Assembly (NCBI GenBank): GCA_002928535.1
Contig: PERG01000004.1
Span: forward strand, 62,001 to 126,000
Direction of reading: 5' to 3'
Length of the DNA stretch: 64,000 nt
Origin: Methylotenera sp.
GTDB lineage: Bacteria; Pseudomonadota; Gammaproteobacteria; Burkholderiales; Methylophilaceae
In this document: positions 1 to 10,680 of the stretch, piece after piece
Layout of the letters: the number at the start of each line of letters is the position of its first letter
Numbering within the stretch: the first letter of the stretch is position 1
Made by a program: the position numbers and the translations under genes
Notes under the pieces: generated by a model
What the model saw: the letters and a program-made list of their open reading frames with translations, nothing else
Databases searched by the model: none
Told to the model about the DNA's origin: nothing

Positions 1-87
1 AATGACGTCGTCATCCTCCAAAAGGACAGGATCCGGTACGGTTTCTACCCGTACATCTTTACTGCCATGGTAAGTAAGTGCTCGCAT
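1..87 (-). CDS. Zinc-dependent alcohol dehydrogenase, N-terminal fragment
   Basis: Only the first 29 codons lie in the window; the gene runs off the left edge. The protein begins MRALTYHGSKDVRVETVPDP, the typical opening of zinc-dependent medium-chain alcohol dehydrogenases of the glutathione-independent formaldehyde-dehydrogenase-like group, which oxidise small alcohols or aldehydes with NAD. The ATG is preceded by GGGAG at good spacing. The catalytic zinc ligands lie outside the window, so substrate class is family-level inference. Two weak copies of the TGTAGG palindrome found elsewhere in the window lie upstream (about 177-194 and 200-217). Confidence 0.75.
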   Translation of the reverse strand, partial: MRALTYHGSKDVRVETVPDPVLLEDDDVI

Positions 88-239
88 AAAAATCTCCCAA
101 GATACCTGATTTGGTATTAGCGTAAGGTGCTGGCGAAAGTGCTCTTAGCATTCTAGGAATACCAGCTGGCCTTAGATGTAGGGAGAGTCCTGATTAGGCT
201 GTAGGATTAAATCTATGAGCCGGTTACAGATAAAAAAAT

Positions 240-896
240 TTAAATGAGCGGCCAGACGCAGCCACCATCGGTGACGAATAAGCGAGAATTGGCCTGTTTT
301 TCCATGGCATAACCGCCGGTAAAGTCGCCAAAAGCCGGCAGGATAGTGAGTGCTGGCTCATGATAGAAGCAGGGCAGTACAAGCTTTTGCCGGCCCTTGC
401 CTTGCAGGCGGAAAGTAGGATGCACATGGCCGGCAATTACATGGTGTGTGGCATGGATGGCAGGGATGTGCTGCAGGGCGATCTTGTTGATGAGGTAGGG
501 CTCAGCTACCACATCGAATTCCAAATCCGCAGGCGGGTCCCCGGCTTTCAGGTCATGGTTGCCACGCACCAACATGCACTGCACATTGCCATGCAGGCGC
601 CGCCAGCTGCGCAAAGCCGCCAAAGTAGCTGGGGCATGGGATTTAGGCGCATGCAGAAAGTCGCCCAGAAAGATCAATTTTTCTGGGTTATAACGGCTTA
701 ATAATAAATTCAGGCGCTGCAGATTATGGCTGGTTGTACCTTGCGGCACCGGTTGGCCTAGTGCGCGGTAAGCGGCGGCTTTACCGAAATGCGCATCCGC
801 GATCAGCAACGCTTTCTGGTCAGGCCAATAAATGGCCTTGTCGGCCAGCAATATTAATTGCTCACTAGCGATGGTTAGCGGGTGTTCTAATTTCAT
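240..896 (-). CDS. pdeM: Ligase-associated metallophosphoesterase (DNA endonuclease) PdeM
   Basis: A 218-residue calcineurin-like metallophosphoesterase of the ligase-associated DNA damage response type, a manganese-dependent DNA nuclease in characterised relatives. The metal-binding motifs appear in order: D34-x-H36 (DAHFGK), GD at 78-79, GNHD at 112-115 and GHVH at 156-159, so the active site looks complete. It is the last gene of a four-gene minus-strand operon, starting 26 bp after the helicase stop. The context (exonuclease, ligase, helicase) is the usual one for this family and is the best evidence that its substrate is DNA rather than another phosphodiester. Confidence 0.9.
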   Translation of the reverse strand: MKLEHPLTIASEQLILLADKAIYWPDQKALLIADAHFGKAAAYRALGQPVPQGTTSHNLQRLNLLLSRYNPEKLIFLGDFLHAPKSHAPATLAALRSWRRLHGNVQCMLVRGNHDLKAGDPPADLEFDVVAEPYLINKIALQHIPAIHATHHVIAGHVHPTFRLQGKGRQKLVLPCFYHEPALTILPAFGDFTGGYAMEKQANSRLFVTDGGCVWPLI

Positions 897-922
897 GGTG
901 ACGAATGCTTGATATTAGGATG

Positions 923-3685
923 TCAGAACCCGTGGCGGGGTCTGGGTGGAATGATCTTGGTACGCGGTAAGCCAGTCTTGCGCACCCGCTCGCGCTTTTT
1001 ATACACGGGTTCAGGCTTATTGAATTGCGCCTGGTCATAGATGGTATCTTCGGGTTGGTAGGCACCGTCACCGGCTGCTTTTTCCAGCTCGGCCACCATG
1101 CGCGTAATGCGGTCGGACAATTTTTCCGAGCTGTTACTTTCACGAAAGCGTTCAACCAGTAAAGGAAACGCAAACGGTGTTGGCCGCTTCACGTGCATGA
1201 GCTGCAGGGTTTTGGACTGCAGCTTGATCAAGGTTTCAGACAAACGGGCAATCTCGAGCTCCTGGCGCAGCACTTCTTCCTGAGCCTGGGTTAATAATAG
1301 ATTGCCGGGATCGTATTTGCGGAACACATCATAAAACAGGCTGGAAGATGCCTGGACCTGCTTAGTGCTTTTCGGGGCGCCAGGAAATCCGGCGAAGATC
1401 AGGCCTGAAATGCGCGCGATTTCGCGGAATCTCCGCTGCGCAAGTTCCCCGGCATTGAGGCTGCCGATCACGTCTTCAAGTAAGTTTCCCGTACTGAAAA
1501 TCGCTTGTTTAAGACTGGCTTCCCAGTCTGTTTGTGTGGCCGACAACAGTTCCAGGCCGTAATCATTCACGGCGATGGAAAAGGTATTCGGTTGATGTTT
1601 GCCGATGCGCCAAGCCAGCAAACTTGCAAGGCCCAAGTGCACGCTGCGGCCTGCATAGGGATACAGAAACAAATGCCAGCCTTCGCGGGAATGCAGCGAT
1701 TCGGCTAATAAAGTCGTATTCGTCGGTAAAGCCGACCAGTCGCTTTGCACCTGTAATAGCGGTTTGACGAGCTGCATTTCCGGCCCATCGAAATGCCCAT
1801 GCGCGGCGGCATCCATGCGCGTGACGATGGCATTGGAAAGCTCGGTGGATAGCGGCATGCGGCCGCCATTCCAGCGTGGAACTGCGGCTTTCTTACCCGT
1901 GGCTTTGCTTACATAAGCCGTCATTTCATGCACGCGGACCAGTTCCAGCAAGCGCCCGCCGAACAGGAAATGATCACCTGGCTTTAGCCTGGCGATAAAG
2001 CCTTCCTCCACGGAACCTAAACTTTTACCTGACGCACCCTTGCTCCAGAATTTCACGGCCATGCTGGAATCACTGACGATGGTGCCGATGCTCATGCGGT
2101 GGCGGCGTGCCAGATGGACATCCGGGACATGCCAGACGCCTTGCTCATCGGGGATCGCGCGCCGATAGTCAGGATAGGCGGCGAGCGATGTCCCGCCGTA
2201 CCGCACAAAAGCCAATGCCCATTGCCATTCTTCATCGGTCAAATGGTGGTACGCATAACAGCTGCGCACTTCGGCGAGCAGTGCATCTGCTTCAAACCCG
2301 CCGCCCAAAGCAATCGTCACAAGGTGCTGTACCAGCACATCCAGTGGTTTATGCGGCGACTCACGCGGTTCCACGTTACGTGCGGCAATGGCATCCTGCG
2401 CTGCGATGGATTCAATGAGTTCCAGGCTATGAGTAGGCACCATGGTCAGCCTTGAAGGACGGCCCGGCGCGTGACCCGAACGGCCAGCGCGCTGCATCAA
2501 TCTTGCAACACCTTTAGGAGAACCGATCTGCAATACGCGTTCCACAGGCAGGAAGTCCACGCCCAAGTCCAGGCTGGAAGTACAGACCACGGATTTAAGC
2601 CGACCTTCCTTGAGGCCCATCTCGACCCATTCGCGCACATGCCGGTCCAGCGAGCCATGATGCAATGCAATCAGTCCTGCCCAATCTGGTCTTGCATCGA
2701 GGATGGCCTGGTACCAAATCTCGCATTGCGACCGCGTATTGGTAAAAATCAGGCTGCTGTTACTCGATTCAATTTCCGCCACCACCTGCGGCAACATGCG
2801 TAAGCCCAGATGTCCGGCCCAGGGAAAGCGCTCAATGCCCGGGGGAAGCAAGGTGTCGATAAAAAGGTCTTTGGCGAGCTTGCCTTGCACCAATACGCGC
2901 GATGTGGCTTTTGGGATCAGCACTTCCATGGCATGCTGCAAATTACCCAAAGTGGCGGATAAGCCCCAGGTGATGAGCTTCGGGTTCCAGTTACGCAGCC
3001 GGGCCAGTGCCAACTGCATCTGCACACCACGTTTATTACCAATGAGTTCATGCCATTCATCCACCACTACCATTTGCAGGGTGGCAAAGGTTTCCTGGGC
3101 ATCCGGCCTTGTTAACAGCAGGCATAAACTTTCCGGCGTGGTAATCAAGGCGGTGGGCAGGCGTTTGGATTGTCGGGCCCGTTCGGCGCCGCTGGTGTCT
3201 CCGGTGCGCAGGCCGATACTCCAATCCAGGCCTAGTTCAGCGATGGGCGCAGTGAGTGCACGCTCCGTATCGGCGGCCAGGGCCCGCATGGGGGTAATCC
3301 ATAATACGGTGAAAGGTTTGGTTTTGATTGCAGGAGTACGGCGTTTTTTTTCGACAGGCATGATTGTTGAATCAGCTTGCGTGTTTTGCGACGGAAGCAT
3401 TACGTCTTTTGCTGTTTGAGCAGGCTGGGAAATAAGTTTTGCACCAAAGCGTTCCAACGCCGCCAACCACACTGCATAGGTTTTCCCTGCGCCGGTGGTG
3501 GCGTGCAGCATGCCGGAAGTCCCTTCCGCGACCGCCTGCCAGACTTGCTCCTGGAAGGGAAAAGGGTTCCAGCCATGTTGCTTAAACCAAGCGCGACTTA
3601 ATTTAAACTCAGGTTTGGGGTTCTTCTTGGATATAGTCACTGCCAAGTTTTCCACCAGGATGGGTTGCATGGTGTCTTTCCTCAT
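923..3685 (-). CDS. lhr: Ligase-associated DEXH-box DNA helicase (Lhr-core type)
   Basis: A 920-residue superfamily 2 helicase of the Lhr-core, ligase-associated class: an ATP-dependent 3'-5' translocase thought to act with the neighbouring ligase and nucleases. Walker A is ATTGAGKT (62-69) and the Walker B box is DEWH (209-212). A low-complexity segment (about 82-122) separates motif I from motif Ia and is probably a surface loop. The second RecA domain, with its QRAGRSGH motif, and the winged-helix and beta-barrel part follow. The start ATG overlaps the ligase stop as ATGA, implying translational coupling. The length is slightly above the usual 800-850 residues, explained by the loop and a basic C-terminal tail. 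Confidence 0.9.
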   Translation of the reverse strand: MRKDTMQPILVENLAVTISKKNPKPEFKLSRAWFKQHGWNPFPFQEQVWQAVAEGTSGMLHATTGAGKTYAVWLAALERFGAKLISQPAQTAKDVMLPSQNTQADSTIMPVEKKRRTPAIKTKPFTVLWITPMRALAADTERALTAPIAELGLDWSIGLRTGDTSGAERARQSKRLPTALITTPESLCLLLTRPDAQETFATLQMVVVDEWHELIGNKRGVQMQLALARLRNWNPKLITWGLSATLGNLQHAMEVLIPKATSRVLVQGKLAKDLFIDTLLPPGIERFPWAGHLGLRMLPQVVAEIESSNSSLIFTNTRSQCEIWYQAILDARPDWAGLIALHHGSLDRHVREWVEMGLKEGRLKSVVCTSSLDLGVDFLPVERVLQIGSPKGVARLMQRAGRSGHAPGRPSRLTMVPTHSLELIESIAAQDAIAARNVEPRESPHKPLDVLVQHLVTIALGGGFEADALLAEVRSCYAYHHLTDEEWQWALAFVRYGGTSLAAYPDYRRAIPDEQGVWHVPDVHLARRHRMSIGTIVSDSSMAVKFWSKGASGKSLGSVEEGFIARLKPGDHFLFGGRLLELVRVHEMTAYVSKATGKKAAVPRWNGGRMPLSTELSNAIVTRMDAAAHGHFDGPEMQLVKPLLQVQSDWSALPTNTTLLAESLHSREGWHLFLYPYAGRSVHLGLASLLAWRIGKHQPNTFSIAVNDYGLELLSATQTDWEASLKQAIFSTGNLLEDVIGSLNAGELAQRRFREIARISGLIFAGFPGAPKSTKQVQASSSLFYDVFRKYDPGNLLLTQAQEEVLRQELEIARLSETLIKLQSKTLQLMHVKRPTPFAFPLLVERFRESNSSEKLSDRITRMVAELEKAAGDGAYQPEDTIYDQAQFNKPEPVYKKRERVRKTGLPRTKIIPPRPRHGF

Positions 3686-5511
3686 AGTACTTCGTCCTGA
3701 GGGCTGGTCTGGGATACTGTGTCGTTTACACTTTCTATTTTGCTGTCAGGTGTTTTGGTACGGTCATCCTTGGACTGTCGGGAAGTCTGTGGCAGCAATT
3801 CGCGCAGGGTTTCCAGGGTGTCGGCTTCTGCCACGGGTTTATCCTGGCGCCAACGCAGCATGCGCGGGAAGCGCACTGCGATGCCGCTTTTATGGCGTGT
3901 GCTAAGTGCGATCCCCTCAAAGCCCAGCTCGAATACCATGCTGGGGGTAACGCTGCGCACCGGACCGAATTTTTCAACAGTGGTTTTCCGGATAATGGCG
4001 TCCACCTCGCGCATCTCGGCATCCGTGAGACCAGAATACGCTTTGGCGAACGGCACCAGTTTACGGTCGAGGATATTCTCGGCACCATCCCATACCGCAA
4101 AGGTGTAATCCGTATATAGACTGGCGCGGCGGCCGTGGCCGCGCTGGGCGTAGATCAGTACGGCGTCTATGGAATAGGGGTCGATCTTCCATTTCCACCA
4201 CACGCCGACATCTTTGGTGCGGCCCACACCGTAGCGCGCATCCTTGCGCTTCAGCATCATGCCTTCCACGCCTAAACTACGTGAAGCTTCGCGCTGGCGG
4301 TCAAGGTCCTGCCAGCTTTCACCGGTCAGTAATTGCGAAATCTGTAATTGCGGCTGGCCACAGGTTGCAACAACCTGCTCCAGCTGGGCGCGCCGTTCCC
4401 ATTGCGGCCGTTCACGACAATCCTGGCCCTGCCATTCCAGGAGGTCGTACGCCAGGATCACCACCGGGATATTTTCCAGTATCTTAGGCGTGAGGGCTTT
4501 GCGGCCGATACGCTGCTGTAAAAGTGCAAATGGTTGCACGCAATTTTGAAGCGCAGAGGGTTGGAGCTGGCAATTGTCGGTCCAACCGCTGTCACGCGTG
4601 GTTTCTTCCGTTTCAAGATAAGGCGCGTTCGCTTTCCATACCACGATCTCGCCATCAATCACCGTGCCGTCTGGAATATGGTCCAGCAAGCGGTTCAATT
4701 CCGGGAAACGGTCAGTCACTAGCTCTTCGCCGCGCGACCAGACCCATAACTGGCCGTCACGTTTGACCAATTGCGAACGGATGCCATCCCATTTCCATTC
4801 CACCAGCCACTGGTCGGGGCTGCCGATCTGTGCGGCGAAATCATCCGTTGGGATTTGCAGTGGATGCGCAAGGAAAAACGGGTAGGGCTGGCCTTCCAAG
4901 CGTTCGTCTTCATCTTCATTCACGGGTGCTACAAGTTTGAGGTAATGCGTTGCCGTTGGTCGAGCGGACAGATCGGTGTAACCCACCAGCCGCTGGGCGA
5001 CACGTTTGGCATCCACTTCCGCCACTGCCGCCAAGGCACGGGTTACGAGCAGGCGAGACACGCCCACGCGGAAACTGCCGGTAATGAGTTTGATGCAAAC
5101 CAACTGGCTGCGGCGGTCCAGCTGCTGCAATAATGGCACGAGCTGCATGGTTAGAAGCTCCGGCGCCAGGCCGCGCAGCGGCAGCAGCTTTTGTTCAACC
5201 CACACCGCCAGGCCTTCTTCTGAAGAGTGCAAAGTTTCAGGCAGCAATAAGGTCATGGTTTCGGCGAGATCACCCACCGCCTGGTAACTTTCTTCGAACA
5301 GCCATTCGGGCAGGCCGGATTCCCGCAAGGTCAATTCACGCAGCAATTTGGTGGGTACAAGCTGGCGGGGCCTGCCGCCGGAAAGGAAATATACGGCCCA
5401 GGCTGCATCATCGGCAGACGCAGCACGGAAATAATCCTGCAAGGCCGCGAGTTTGGCATTGCTGCTGGTCGTGGCGTCCAGCCGGGCGTATAAGTTGGCA
5501 AAGGCTCTCAA
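3682..5511 (-). CDS. ATP-dependent DNA ligase of the ligase-associated repair operon
   Basis: A 609-residue ATP-dependent DNA ligase that seals nicks through an enzyme-adenylate. The adenylated lysine is K240 in EWKWDGIR (motif I); SRGEE (259-263) and DGEIV (286-290) fit the next nucleotidyltransferase motifs, and [10 protein letters not shown] and WWKWK fit motifs IV and V. Residues 1-220 are the helical DNA-binding domain and the OB fold is near 460-570. An acidic/polar tail of about 40 residues follows. A Thr/Gln-rich stretch near 298-325 looks like an insertion before [14 protein letters not shown]. The start is TTG, overlapping the upstream exonuclease stop as TTGA; no ATG is available for the first 80 codons, so TTG is accepted. 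Confidence 0.9.
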   Translation of the reverse strand: MRAFANLYARLDATTSSNAKLAALQDYFRAASADDAAWAVYFLSGGRPRQLVPTKLLRELTLRESGLPEWLFEESYQAVGDLAETMTLLLPETLHSSEEGLAVWVEQKLLPLRGLAPELLTMQLVPLLQQLDRRSQLVCIKLITGSFRVGVSRLLVTRALAAVAEVDAKRVAQRLVGYTDLSARPTATHYLKLVAPVNEDEDERLEGQPYPFFLAHPLQIPTDDFAAQIGSPDQWLVEWKWDGIRSQLVKRDGQLWVWSRGEELVTDRFPELNRLLDHIPDGTVIDGEIVVWKANAPYLETEETTRDSGWTDNCQLQPSALQNCVQPFALLQQRIGRKALTPKILENIPVVILAYDLLEWQGQDCRERPQWERRAQLEQVVATCGQPQLQISQLLTGESWQDLDRQREASRSLGVEGMMLKRKDARYGVGRTKDVGVWWKWKIDPYSIDAVLIYAQRGHGRRASLYTDYTFAVWDGAENILDRKLVPFAKAYSGLTDAEMREVDAIIRKTTVEKFGPVRSVTPSMVFELGFEGIALSTRHKSGIAVRFPRMLRWRQDKPVAEADTLETLRELLPQTSRQSKDDRTKTPDSKIESVNDTVSQTSPQDEVL

Positions 5512-6617
5512 ACGGTGGCCTTATCGATATGTTGCTGCGGGCTGCCTTCGCTGACTACATTTTCGGTCAATGGGCTTTCACTCACGCCTGCAGCGTCACT
5601 GGTGTCATGCGGCAAATGCGCTTCCGCTTCGGCTTCTTCCTCGCCGTACTCAGTAGTAAAGCCTTGTGCATCCAAACCTTGCTCGCATAACCAGCGCACC
5701 ATGGTGTGCACCTGGCCGTGCGTAACAAATACACGTTCTGCACCGGAGCCTTGGATGGCTTTTTGCAGACCCGGCCAATCGGCATGGTCGGACATGATAA
5801 AACCGCGGTCCACGCCGCGCCGACGGCGCGTGCCTCGCAATTGCATCCAGCCGCTGGCGAAGGCATCCGAGTAATCGCCAAAGCGCTTCATCCATGAAGT
5901 GCCTTGCGCAGAAGGCGGGGCAAGCACGATGCTTTTGCGGATTTGCGAAGTATCCTGCAGTTCACCGACATACTGGGTATGCGGCAATGCCACGCCGGCT
6001 TCGCGGTAGACACGATTCAAAGGCTCAACGGCGCCATGCACCAATATCGGCCCTATGCTGGGGTTAAGTCCTGAAAGTAAACGTTGCGCTTTACCGAAGG
6101 CATAACAGAACAGCACACTGGTGCGGTTATTGTCGGCATTGGCCTGCCACCACTGGTTGATGTCGGCAAAAATCTCGTTCTGCGGCTGCCATTTGTAGAT
6201 GGGCAAACCGAAAGTCGATTCCGTGATGTAGGTATGGCAGCGCACGCTTTCGAATGGCGTACAGGTGCCGTCATCCTCGACTTTGTAATCGCCGGAGGCT
6301 ACCCACACTTCGCCCTTATATTCCAGCCGCACCTGGGCTGATCCGAGTACATGACCCGCCGGATGCAGGCTTAATTTGACGCCGTGATGATTAATGGTTT
6401 GGCCATAATCCAACGCCAGCAAATCAATATCCGCACCCAAGCGCTTACGCAATATCCCTTCGCCTGGTGTAGCGGCTAGGTAATGCGCGTGACCTGTTCT
6501 AGCGTGGTCGCCATGACCGTGCGTGATGACCGCGCGCTCAACTTGGCGCCAGGGGTCGATGTAAAAATCGCCGGGCGGGCAATACAAGCCCTCTGGACGG
6601 GCTATTACTAAATCCAT
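5508..6617 (-). CDS. Ligase-associated DNA exonuclease (metallo-beta-lactamase fold)
   Basis: A metallo-beta-lactamase/beta-CASP nuclease of the ligase-associated DNA exonuclease family, first gene of the minus-strand repair operon. The zinc signature THGHGDHA is close to the N terminus and is followed by HPAGHVLGSAQ, SGDYK and the beta-CASP part with SDHADW and FVTHG. I chose the ATG at 6617 (MDLVIARPEGLYC); the open frame can be extended to a TTG at 6701, but the added residues do not look like this family. The last 45 or so residues are acidic and not part of the catalytic core. The gene is divergent from ku across 212 bp. Confidence 0.88.
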   Translation of the reverse strand: MDLVIARPEGLYCPPGDFYIDPWRQVERAVITHGHGDHARTGHAHYLAATPGEGILRKRLGADIDLLALDYGQTINHHGVKLSLHPAGHVLGSAQVRLEYKGEVWVASGDYKVEDDGTCTPFESVRCHTYITESTFGLPIYKWQPQNEIFADINQWWQANADNNRTSVLFCYAFGKAQRLLSGLNPSIGPILVHGAVEPLNRVYREAGVALPHTQYVGELQDTSQIRKSIVLAPPSAQGTSWMKRFGDYSDAFASGWMQLRGTRRRRGVDRGFIMSDHADWPGLQKAIQGSGAERVFVTHGQVHTMVRWLCEQGLDAQGFTTEYGEEEAEAEAHLPHDTSDAAGVSESPLTENVVSEGSPQQHIDKATV

Positions 6618-6829
6618 AAATAGAGGCTTTGCTGTGAAGGTGAGCTGAACGGAAAATGCTGCATTGCAGTTCAGACCTAGGGGTGAATAGTGAGTTCGCA
6701 AAAAATCACTAAAGCCTGTTAAAACAACTATTTATAAGAATTATCTGACAGCAGTTTCAGCCCGTATAGGACAGGGCGGCCGATGGGCAAAATCTATAAT
6801 GGAACATCCTTATTTTGTGAACTCGCAAT
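6618..6829. promoter_or_regulatory. Divergent intergenic promoter region of the two DNA repair operons
   Basis: This 212-bp gap must hold the promoters for the leftward exonuclease-ligase-helicase-pdeM operon and for rightward ku-ligD. Two related words occur near its ends, TGAGTTCGCA (6691-6700) and TGAACTCGCA (6817-6826), both containing a GAACTC/GAGTTC core; they could be operator half-sites or chance. No LexA-type CTGT-N8-ACAG box was seen. Confidence 0.45.
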
Positions 6830-7795
6830 ATGCCAAGAGCATTATGGAAAGGTGCTATCAGCTTCGGATTGATCCATATCCCGGTGGATTTGTATTCGGC
6901 TGAAAACTCACACCAGCTGGACCTCGATATGCTAGATAAACACGACTTTTCGCCGATCGGCTATAAGCGTGTCAATAAGGTCACAGGTAAAGAAGTGGAA
7001 TTCAAGGATATCGTCAAGGGCTATGAGTTTGAAGATAACCAATATGTTGTATTGAGTGAAGAGGATATCAAACGTGCAAACCCGGAAGCCACCCAAACCA
7101 TCAACATCATGGCCTTCATCGAGGCCGCGGAAATTTCCCCCGTGTATTACGAGCAGCCCTATTACCTTACGCCGAGTAAAGGCGGTGACAAAGTCTATTC
7201 ACTGCTGCGTGAAACCCTAAAAAAATCCAAAAAGATTGCGATTGCCCAGCTGGTGATTCGCGTCAAACAGCATCTCGCGGCACTGATTCCCATTAACGAC
7301 ATGATCGTGCTGATTATTTTGCGCTATGCGGATGAGATCCGCACCATGAAGGATTACAAGCTGCCGGATGCCAAGTCCAGTAAAAATGCTGTCTCTGCCA
7401 AAGAGGTGCAGATGGCGATGTCGTTGGTGGAGGGCATGACCGAGAAATGGAATCCGGAGAACTACAAAGATACTTACCGCGATGACATCATGAGCCTCAT
7501 TGAGAAGCGCATCAAATCCAAGCAGACCAAGGTGCTAGACGAATCCAAAGTGGAAGGGCCTGCGCCGGCATCCAATATTGTGGATATCATGGCTTTGCTT
7601 AAACAAAGTATCGAGGCCAAAACGGGCAGAGATAAAACCAATACCTCTAAAGCCAGTGGCAGCAAGCCAACCGATATCAAATCAGCAGTCAAATCTGCTA
7701 GATCCAAATCAGCCGGTACAAAACCTGTGGCTAAGCCAGCAGGTAAAGCCACCGCTAAGCCTAAACCTGTAACTAAATCCAGGAAGGTGGCATGA
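6830..7795 (+). CDS. ku: Ku protein, non-homologous end joining
   Basis: A 321-residue bacterial Ku homolog that would form the homodimeric ring threading onto double-strand break ends and recruiting LigD. The N terminus (MPRALWKGAISFGLIHIPV) and the central core with PYYLTPSKGGDKVYSLLRE are diagnostic. The core ends near residue 265. It is followed by a long Lys/Ala/Thr-rich tail (about 265-321), a basic extension of the kind that in other bacterial Ku proteins contributes to DNA binding. The stop overlaps the ligD start as ATGA, so the pair is translationally coupled. It is divergent from a second, separate DNA-ligase repair operon. Confidence 0.95.
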   Translation: MPRALWKGAISFGLIHIPVDLYSAENSHQLDLDMLDKHDFSPIGYKRVNKVTGKEVEFKDIVKGYEFEDNQYVVLSEEDIKRANPEATQTINIMAFIEAAEISPVYYEQPYYLTPSKGGDKVYSLLRETLKKSKKIAIAQLVIRVKQHLAALIPINDMIVLIILRYADEIRTMKDYKLPDAKSSKNAVSAKEVQMAMSLVEGMTEKWNPENYKDTYRDDIMSLIEKRIKSKQTKVLDESKVEGPAPASNIVDIMALLKQSIEAKTGRDKTNTSKASGSKPTDIKSAVKSARSKSAGTKPVAKPAGKATAKPKPVTKSRKVA

Positions 7796-10530
7796 GTTTA
7801 AGTAAATATTGGCAGAAGCGCGATTTTGATATCACCTCTGAACCGCGCGGTGAAATCACCAAGCCAGGTAAACAGTTAACCTATTTCATCCAGCGTCATC
7901 ATGCGCGGCGCCTGCATTACGACTTCCGCCTGGAGCTGGATGGCACACTAAAAAGTTGGGCTGTGCCCAAAGGGCCAAGCTTCGACCCCACTGATAAACG
8001 GCTGGCGGTGCATGTGGAAGATCATCCACTCTCTTATGGCATGTTCGAAGGTGAGATTCCTGCGGGTCAATACGGCGCTGGGCAGGTGGTGCTGTGGGAT
8101 AAAGGTGTATGGGTGCCAATTGGCGACCCTAAAAAAGGCTACCGCAGCGGTAACCTAAAATTTGAGTTGCAGGGTGAAAAACTGGCTGGCAAATGGGCCC
8201 TGGTGCGCATGGGCAGTAAAAACCAGGAAAAGGACGATCAGGAGAATTGGCTACTGATCAAGGAGCATGACGATTTAGCACGCAGCCATGATGAATACCA
8301 GGTGACTGAAGCGCGGCCAGAAAGTGTATTGAAACTCAAGCCTAAGAAGAACAAAGCGGCTGCAAACACTTCAGCGAATACATCCGATAGTTCAAACACT
8401 AAAGCCGAGACAAAAACCAAAGCCACTTCAATTGCAAAATCCATTACGCGCACGATTTCAAAAATCATCACCCGGGCCAGCCCATTACCCGATACCTTGC
8501 GCCCCCAGCTAGCTACATTGGTGAAATCCGCACCGGCAGGGGATGAATGGCTATGCGAAGTCAAATACGACGGCTACCGCGCGCTTACCCGCCTGCAGAA
8601 TGGCAAAGCATGCATCTATACGCGTAACGGTAATGACTGGACGTCGCACTGGCCGCATATGGCGGAAGCTTTAAGTACACTGCCAGCAGATGAAGCCTGG
8701 CTGGATGGCGAAGTGGTCGCAATCCGCAATGGCAAGATCGATTTTGGCGCATTGCAAAATTATGACGCGAACGATGTCAGTCTGCAGTTGCGCTATTACC
8801 TCTTTGATCTCGTGCATCTCAATGGTCAGGATTTGAGCAGCCTGCCATTGATCGAGCGGAAGGAATTGCTGAAAACCTTGTTGGAGGGGCTGCCCCCGGA
8901 TGCGCCGATTCAATATAGCGACCATATTGTCGGCAATGTCAGCCAGGTGTTCAAGCAAGCTTGCGAACAGTCATTGGAAGGTGTGGTCATCAAACGCGCT
9001 GATTCCACTTATGCGCAAACCCGCAGCCAAAGCTGGCTCAAACTCAAATGCGTGCAACGCCAGGAATTCGTGATCGGCGGATTTACCGACCCCGAAGGCG
9101 AACGTATCGGCTTCGGCGCTTTATTGCTAGGCTGGTATAACCCTGAAGGCGAGCTTATGTATGCCGGCCGAGTAGGGACGGGATTCAACCAGCAAAATAT
9201 CAAGGATCTATACGCCCGCATGAAAAAGCTGGAGGCTGCTAAACCCGCTTTCAGCAATCCGCCTAGAGGCTATGAGGCTAAAGGCGTGCACTGGCTTAAA
9301 CCCGAGCTGGTAGGCGAGGTGAAGTTTGCCGAATGGACGAGTGAAGGTAGTGTCCGCCATTCTTCATTCATTGCGCTGCGTGAGGATAAAAGTCCTAAAG
9401 AAATCACCCGTGAAGCAGCCATTAAACCGCAGGAAGTGCATATCAAAGCGGAGGAGACCGCGACCGTGAAAACCAAAAAAACTAAAACACCGTCAAACGA
9501 TATTACGGGGGCTACTTCCGTTACTAAGCCAGGAACAAAGCCTGCTAAAGCGGTTAAAGCCGCAACAGCTAAAGACGCGAACACTAAGACGACTAAAACA
9601 AAAGCTGGCAAGAAATCCGCAACGGCAAAAATAAATGATAGCCGCACCGATACGGTAGCGGAGATCAAAATCAGCCACCCGGAACGCGTGATTTTCAGTA
9701 CTAACCAGGTGACCAAATTGGAACTAGCGCAATATTATGAAGCTGCAGAACCATGGATCATGCCGCATATCATTAACCGGCCATTATCTTTGCTGCGCTG
9801 CCCGGAAGGTTCCGAAAAAGAATGTTTTTTCCAGAAACACCTGGGTGAATTAACGCTGAAATATGTAGAAAAATTGAATATTCCCGGCAATGACAATGGT
9901 GCTTACCTGGTGGTGCGCGATATCCGGGGCCTGATCGAACTGGTGCAGATGGGCGTGATTGAGTTCCATACCTGGGGCTCGACTACCGCACAACTTCACC
10001 AGCCGGACCGCATCATCTTCGACCTCGACCCCGACCCCGCGGTACCCTGGTCAAAGGTGATCGAAGGGGCGAAGCTGGTGGAATTTCTGTTAAGCAATTT
10101 AGGGCTGGAAAGTTTTCTTAAAACCACGGGTGGTAAAGGTTTGCATGTGGTGGTGCCGATCAAGCCTGACCATGATTTTGCCGTTATCAAGGAATTCAGC
10201 AAATCCATTGCCACCCATTTGGCCGAAACCATTCCCAGCCATTTTGTCGCGGTGATGTCCAAAGCCAAACGCAAAGATAAAATCTTTATCGATTACCTGC
10301 GGAATGGCGAAGAAGCCACTGCGATTGCCGCGTTTTCCGTACGTGCCAGGGAAGGCGGCCCGATCTCGGTGCCGATCCTTTGGGAAGAGCTTAACGAAGA
10401 TTTACCTTCTAATTTTTATAACGTGCGAAATATTTTTGATCGGCTTCTCAGCCATATGTCAGATCCCTGGGAAAGCTATTTCACCCATCCGCAAGCCGTT
10501 ACTGAGCAAATGTTACATACTTTTGATTAG
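7792..10530 (+). CDS. ligD: Multifunctional DNA ligase D (phosphoesterase-ligase-polymerase)
   Basis: A 912-residue LigD with the domain order phosphoesterase, ligase, polymerase, as in Pseudomonas. The 3'-phosphoesterase domain (about 1-180) carries H36, H42 and D44 (HARRLHYDFRLE) and EDHPL. The adenylated lysine is K258 in EVKYDGYR, and the ligase/OB part runs to about 545. The polymerase/primase domain (about 620-912) has the catalytic pair in DLDPD (744-748). Two Lys/Thr/Ala-rich linkers (about 183-228 and 550-615) separate the domains, with the same composition as the Ku tail. It is coupled to ku by a 4-bp overlap. No clear terminator was seen after the stop. Confidence 0.95.
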   Translation: MSLSKYWQKRDFDITSEPRGEITKPGKQLTYFIQRHHARRLHYDFRLELDGTLKSWAVPKGPSFDPTDKRLAVHVEDHPLSYGMFEGEIPAGQYGAGQVVLWDKGVWVPIGDPKKGYRSGNLKFELQGEKLAGKWALVRMGSKNQEKDDQENWLLIKEHDDLARSHDEYQVTEARPESVLKLKPKKNKAAANTSANTSDSSNTKAETKTKATSIAKSITRTISKIITRASPLPDTLRPQLATLVKSAPAGDEWLCEVKYDGYRALTRLQNGKACIYTRNGNDWTSHWPHMAEALSTLPADEAWLDGEVVAIRNGKIDFGALQNYDANDVSLQLRYYLFDLVHLNGQDLSSLPLIERKELLKTLLEGLPPDAPIQYSDHIVGNVSQVFKQACEQSLEGVVIKRADSTYAQTRSQSWLKLKCVQRQEFVIGGFTDPEGERIGFGALLLGWYNPEGELMYAGRVGTGFNQQNIKDLYARMKKLEAAKPAFSNPPRGYEAKGVHWLKPELVGEVKFAEWTSEGSVRHSSFIALREDKSPKEITREAAIKPQEVHIKAEETATVKTKKTKTPSNDITGATSVTKPGTKPAKAVKAATAKDANTKTTKTKAGKKSATAKINDSRTDTVAEIKISHPERVIFSTNQVTKLELAQYYEAAEPWIMPHIINRPLSLLRCPEGSEKECFFQKHLGELTLKYVEKLNIPGNDNGAYLVVRDIRGLIELVQMGVIEFHTWGSTTAQLHQPDRIIFDLDPDPAVPWSKVIEGAKLVEFLLSNLGLESFLKTTGGKGLHVVVPIKPDHDFAVIKEFSKSIATHLAETIPSHFVAVMSKAKRKDKIFIDYLRNGEEATAIAAFSVRAREGGPISVPILWEELNEDLPSNFYNVRNIFDRLLSHMSDPWESYFTHPQAVTEQMLHTFD

Positions 10531-10548
10531 CTTTGATAAGACTTAAGC

Positions 10549-10566
10549 AATGCGTATTTTCCTACA
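10549..10566. promoter_or_regulatory. Half-site of the RcsB-box-like motif upstream of the acidic protein gene
   Basis: The right half TTTTCCTACA matches the recurrent TGTARGAATATTCYTACA element; the left half is poor. It sits 115 bp before the gene at 10681. Listed as a weak member of the set. Confidence 0.25.
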
Positions 10567-10680
10567 GCTTAATCAGTCAGATTTGTATATAGAGTTAAAG
10601 GGCTAACTTCTAAAATCGTGTTCAGTAGTCCAATATTTTCATGACTGGACAGATGTTAATCGGCACAAGGAGCTAAACAT

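Noticed and set aside
6618-6701. N-terminal extension of the exonuclease to the TTG at 6701
   Set aside because: The added residues do not resemble the family and the ATG at 6617 gives the expected MDLVIARPEGLY start.
923-6701. Many long open frames on the plus strand opposite the repair operon (for example 2703-3419 and 5133-5690)
   Set aside because: They mirror the codon structure of the real minus-strand genes and show no family features.
6618-6829. LexA/SOS box between the repair operons
   Set aside because: No CTGT-N8-ACAG arrangement found; CTGACAG and similar fragments lack the spacing.
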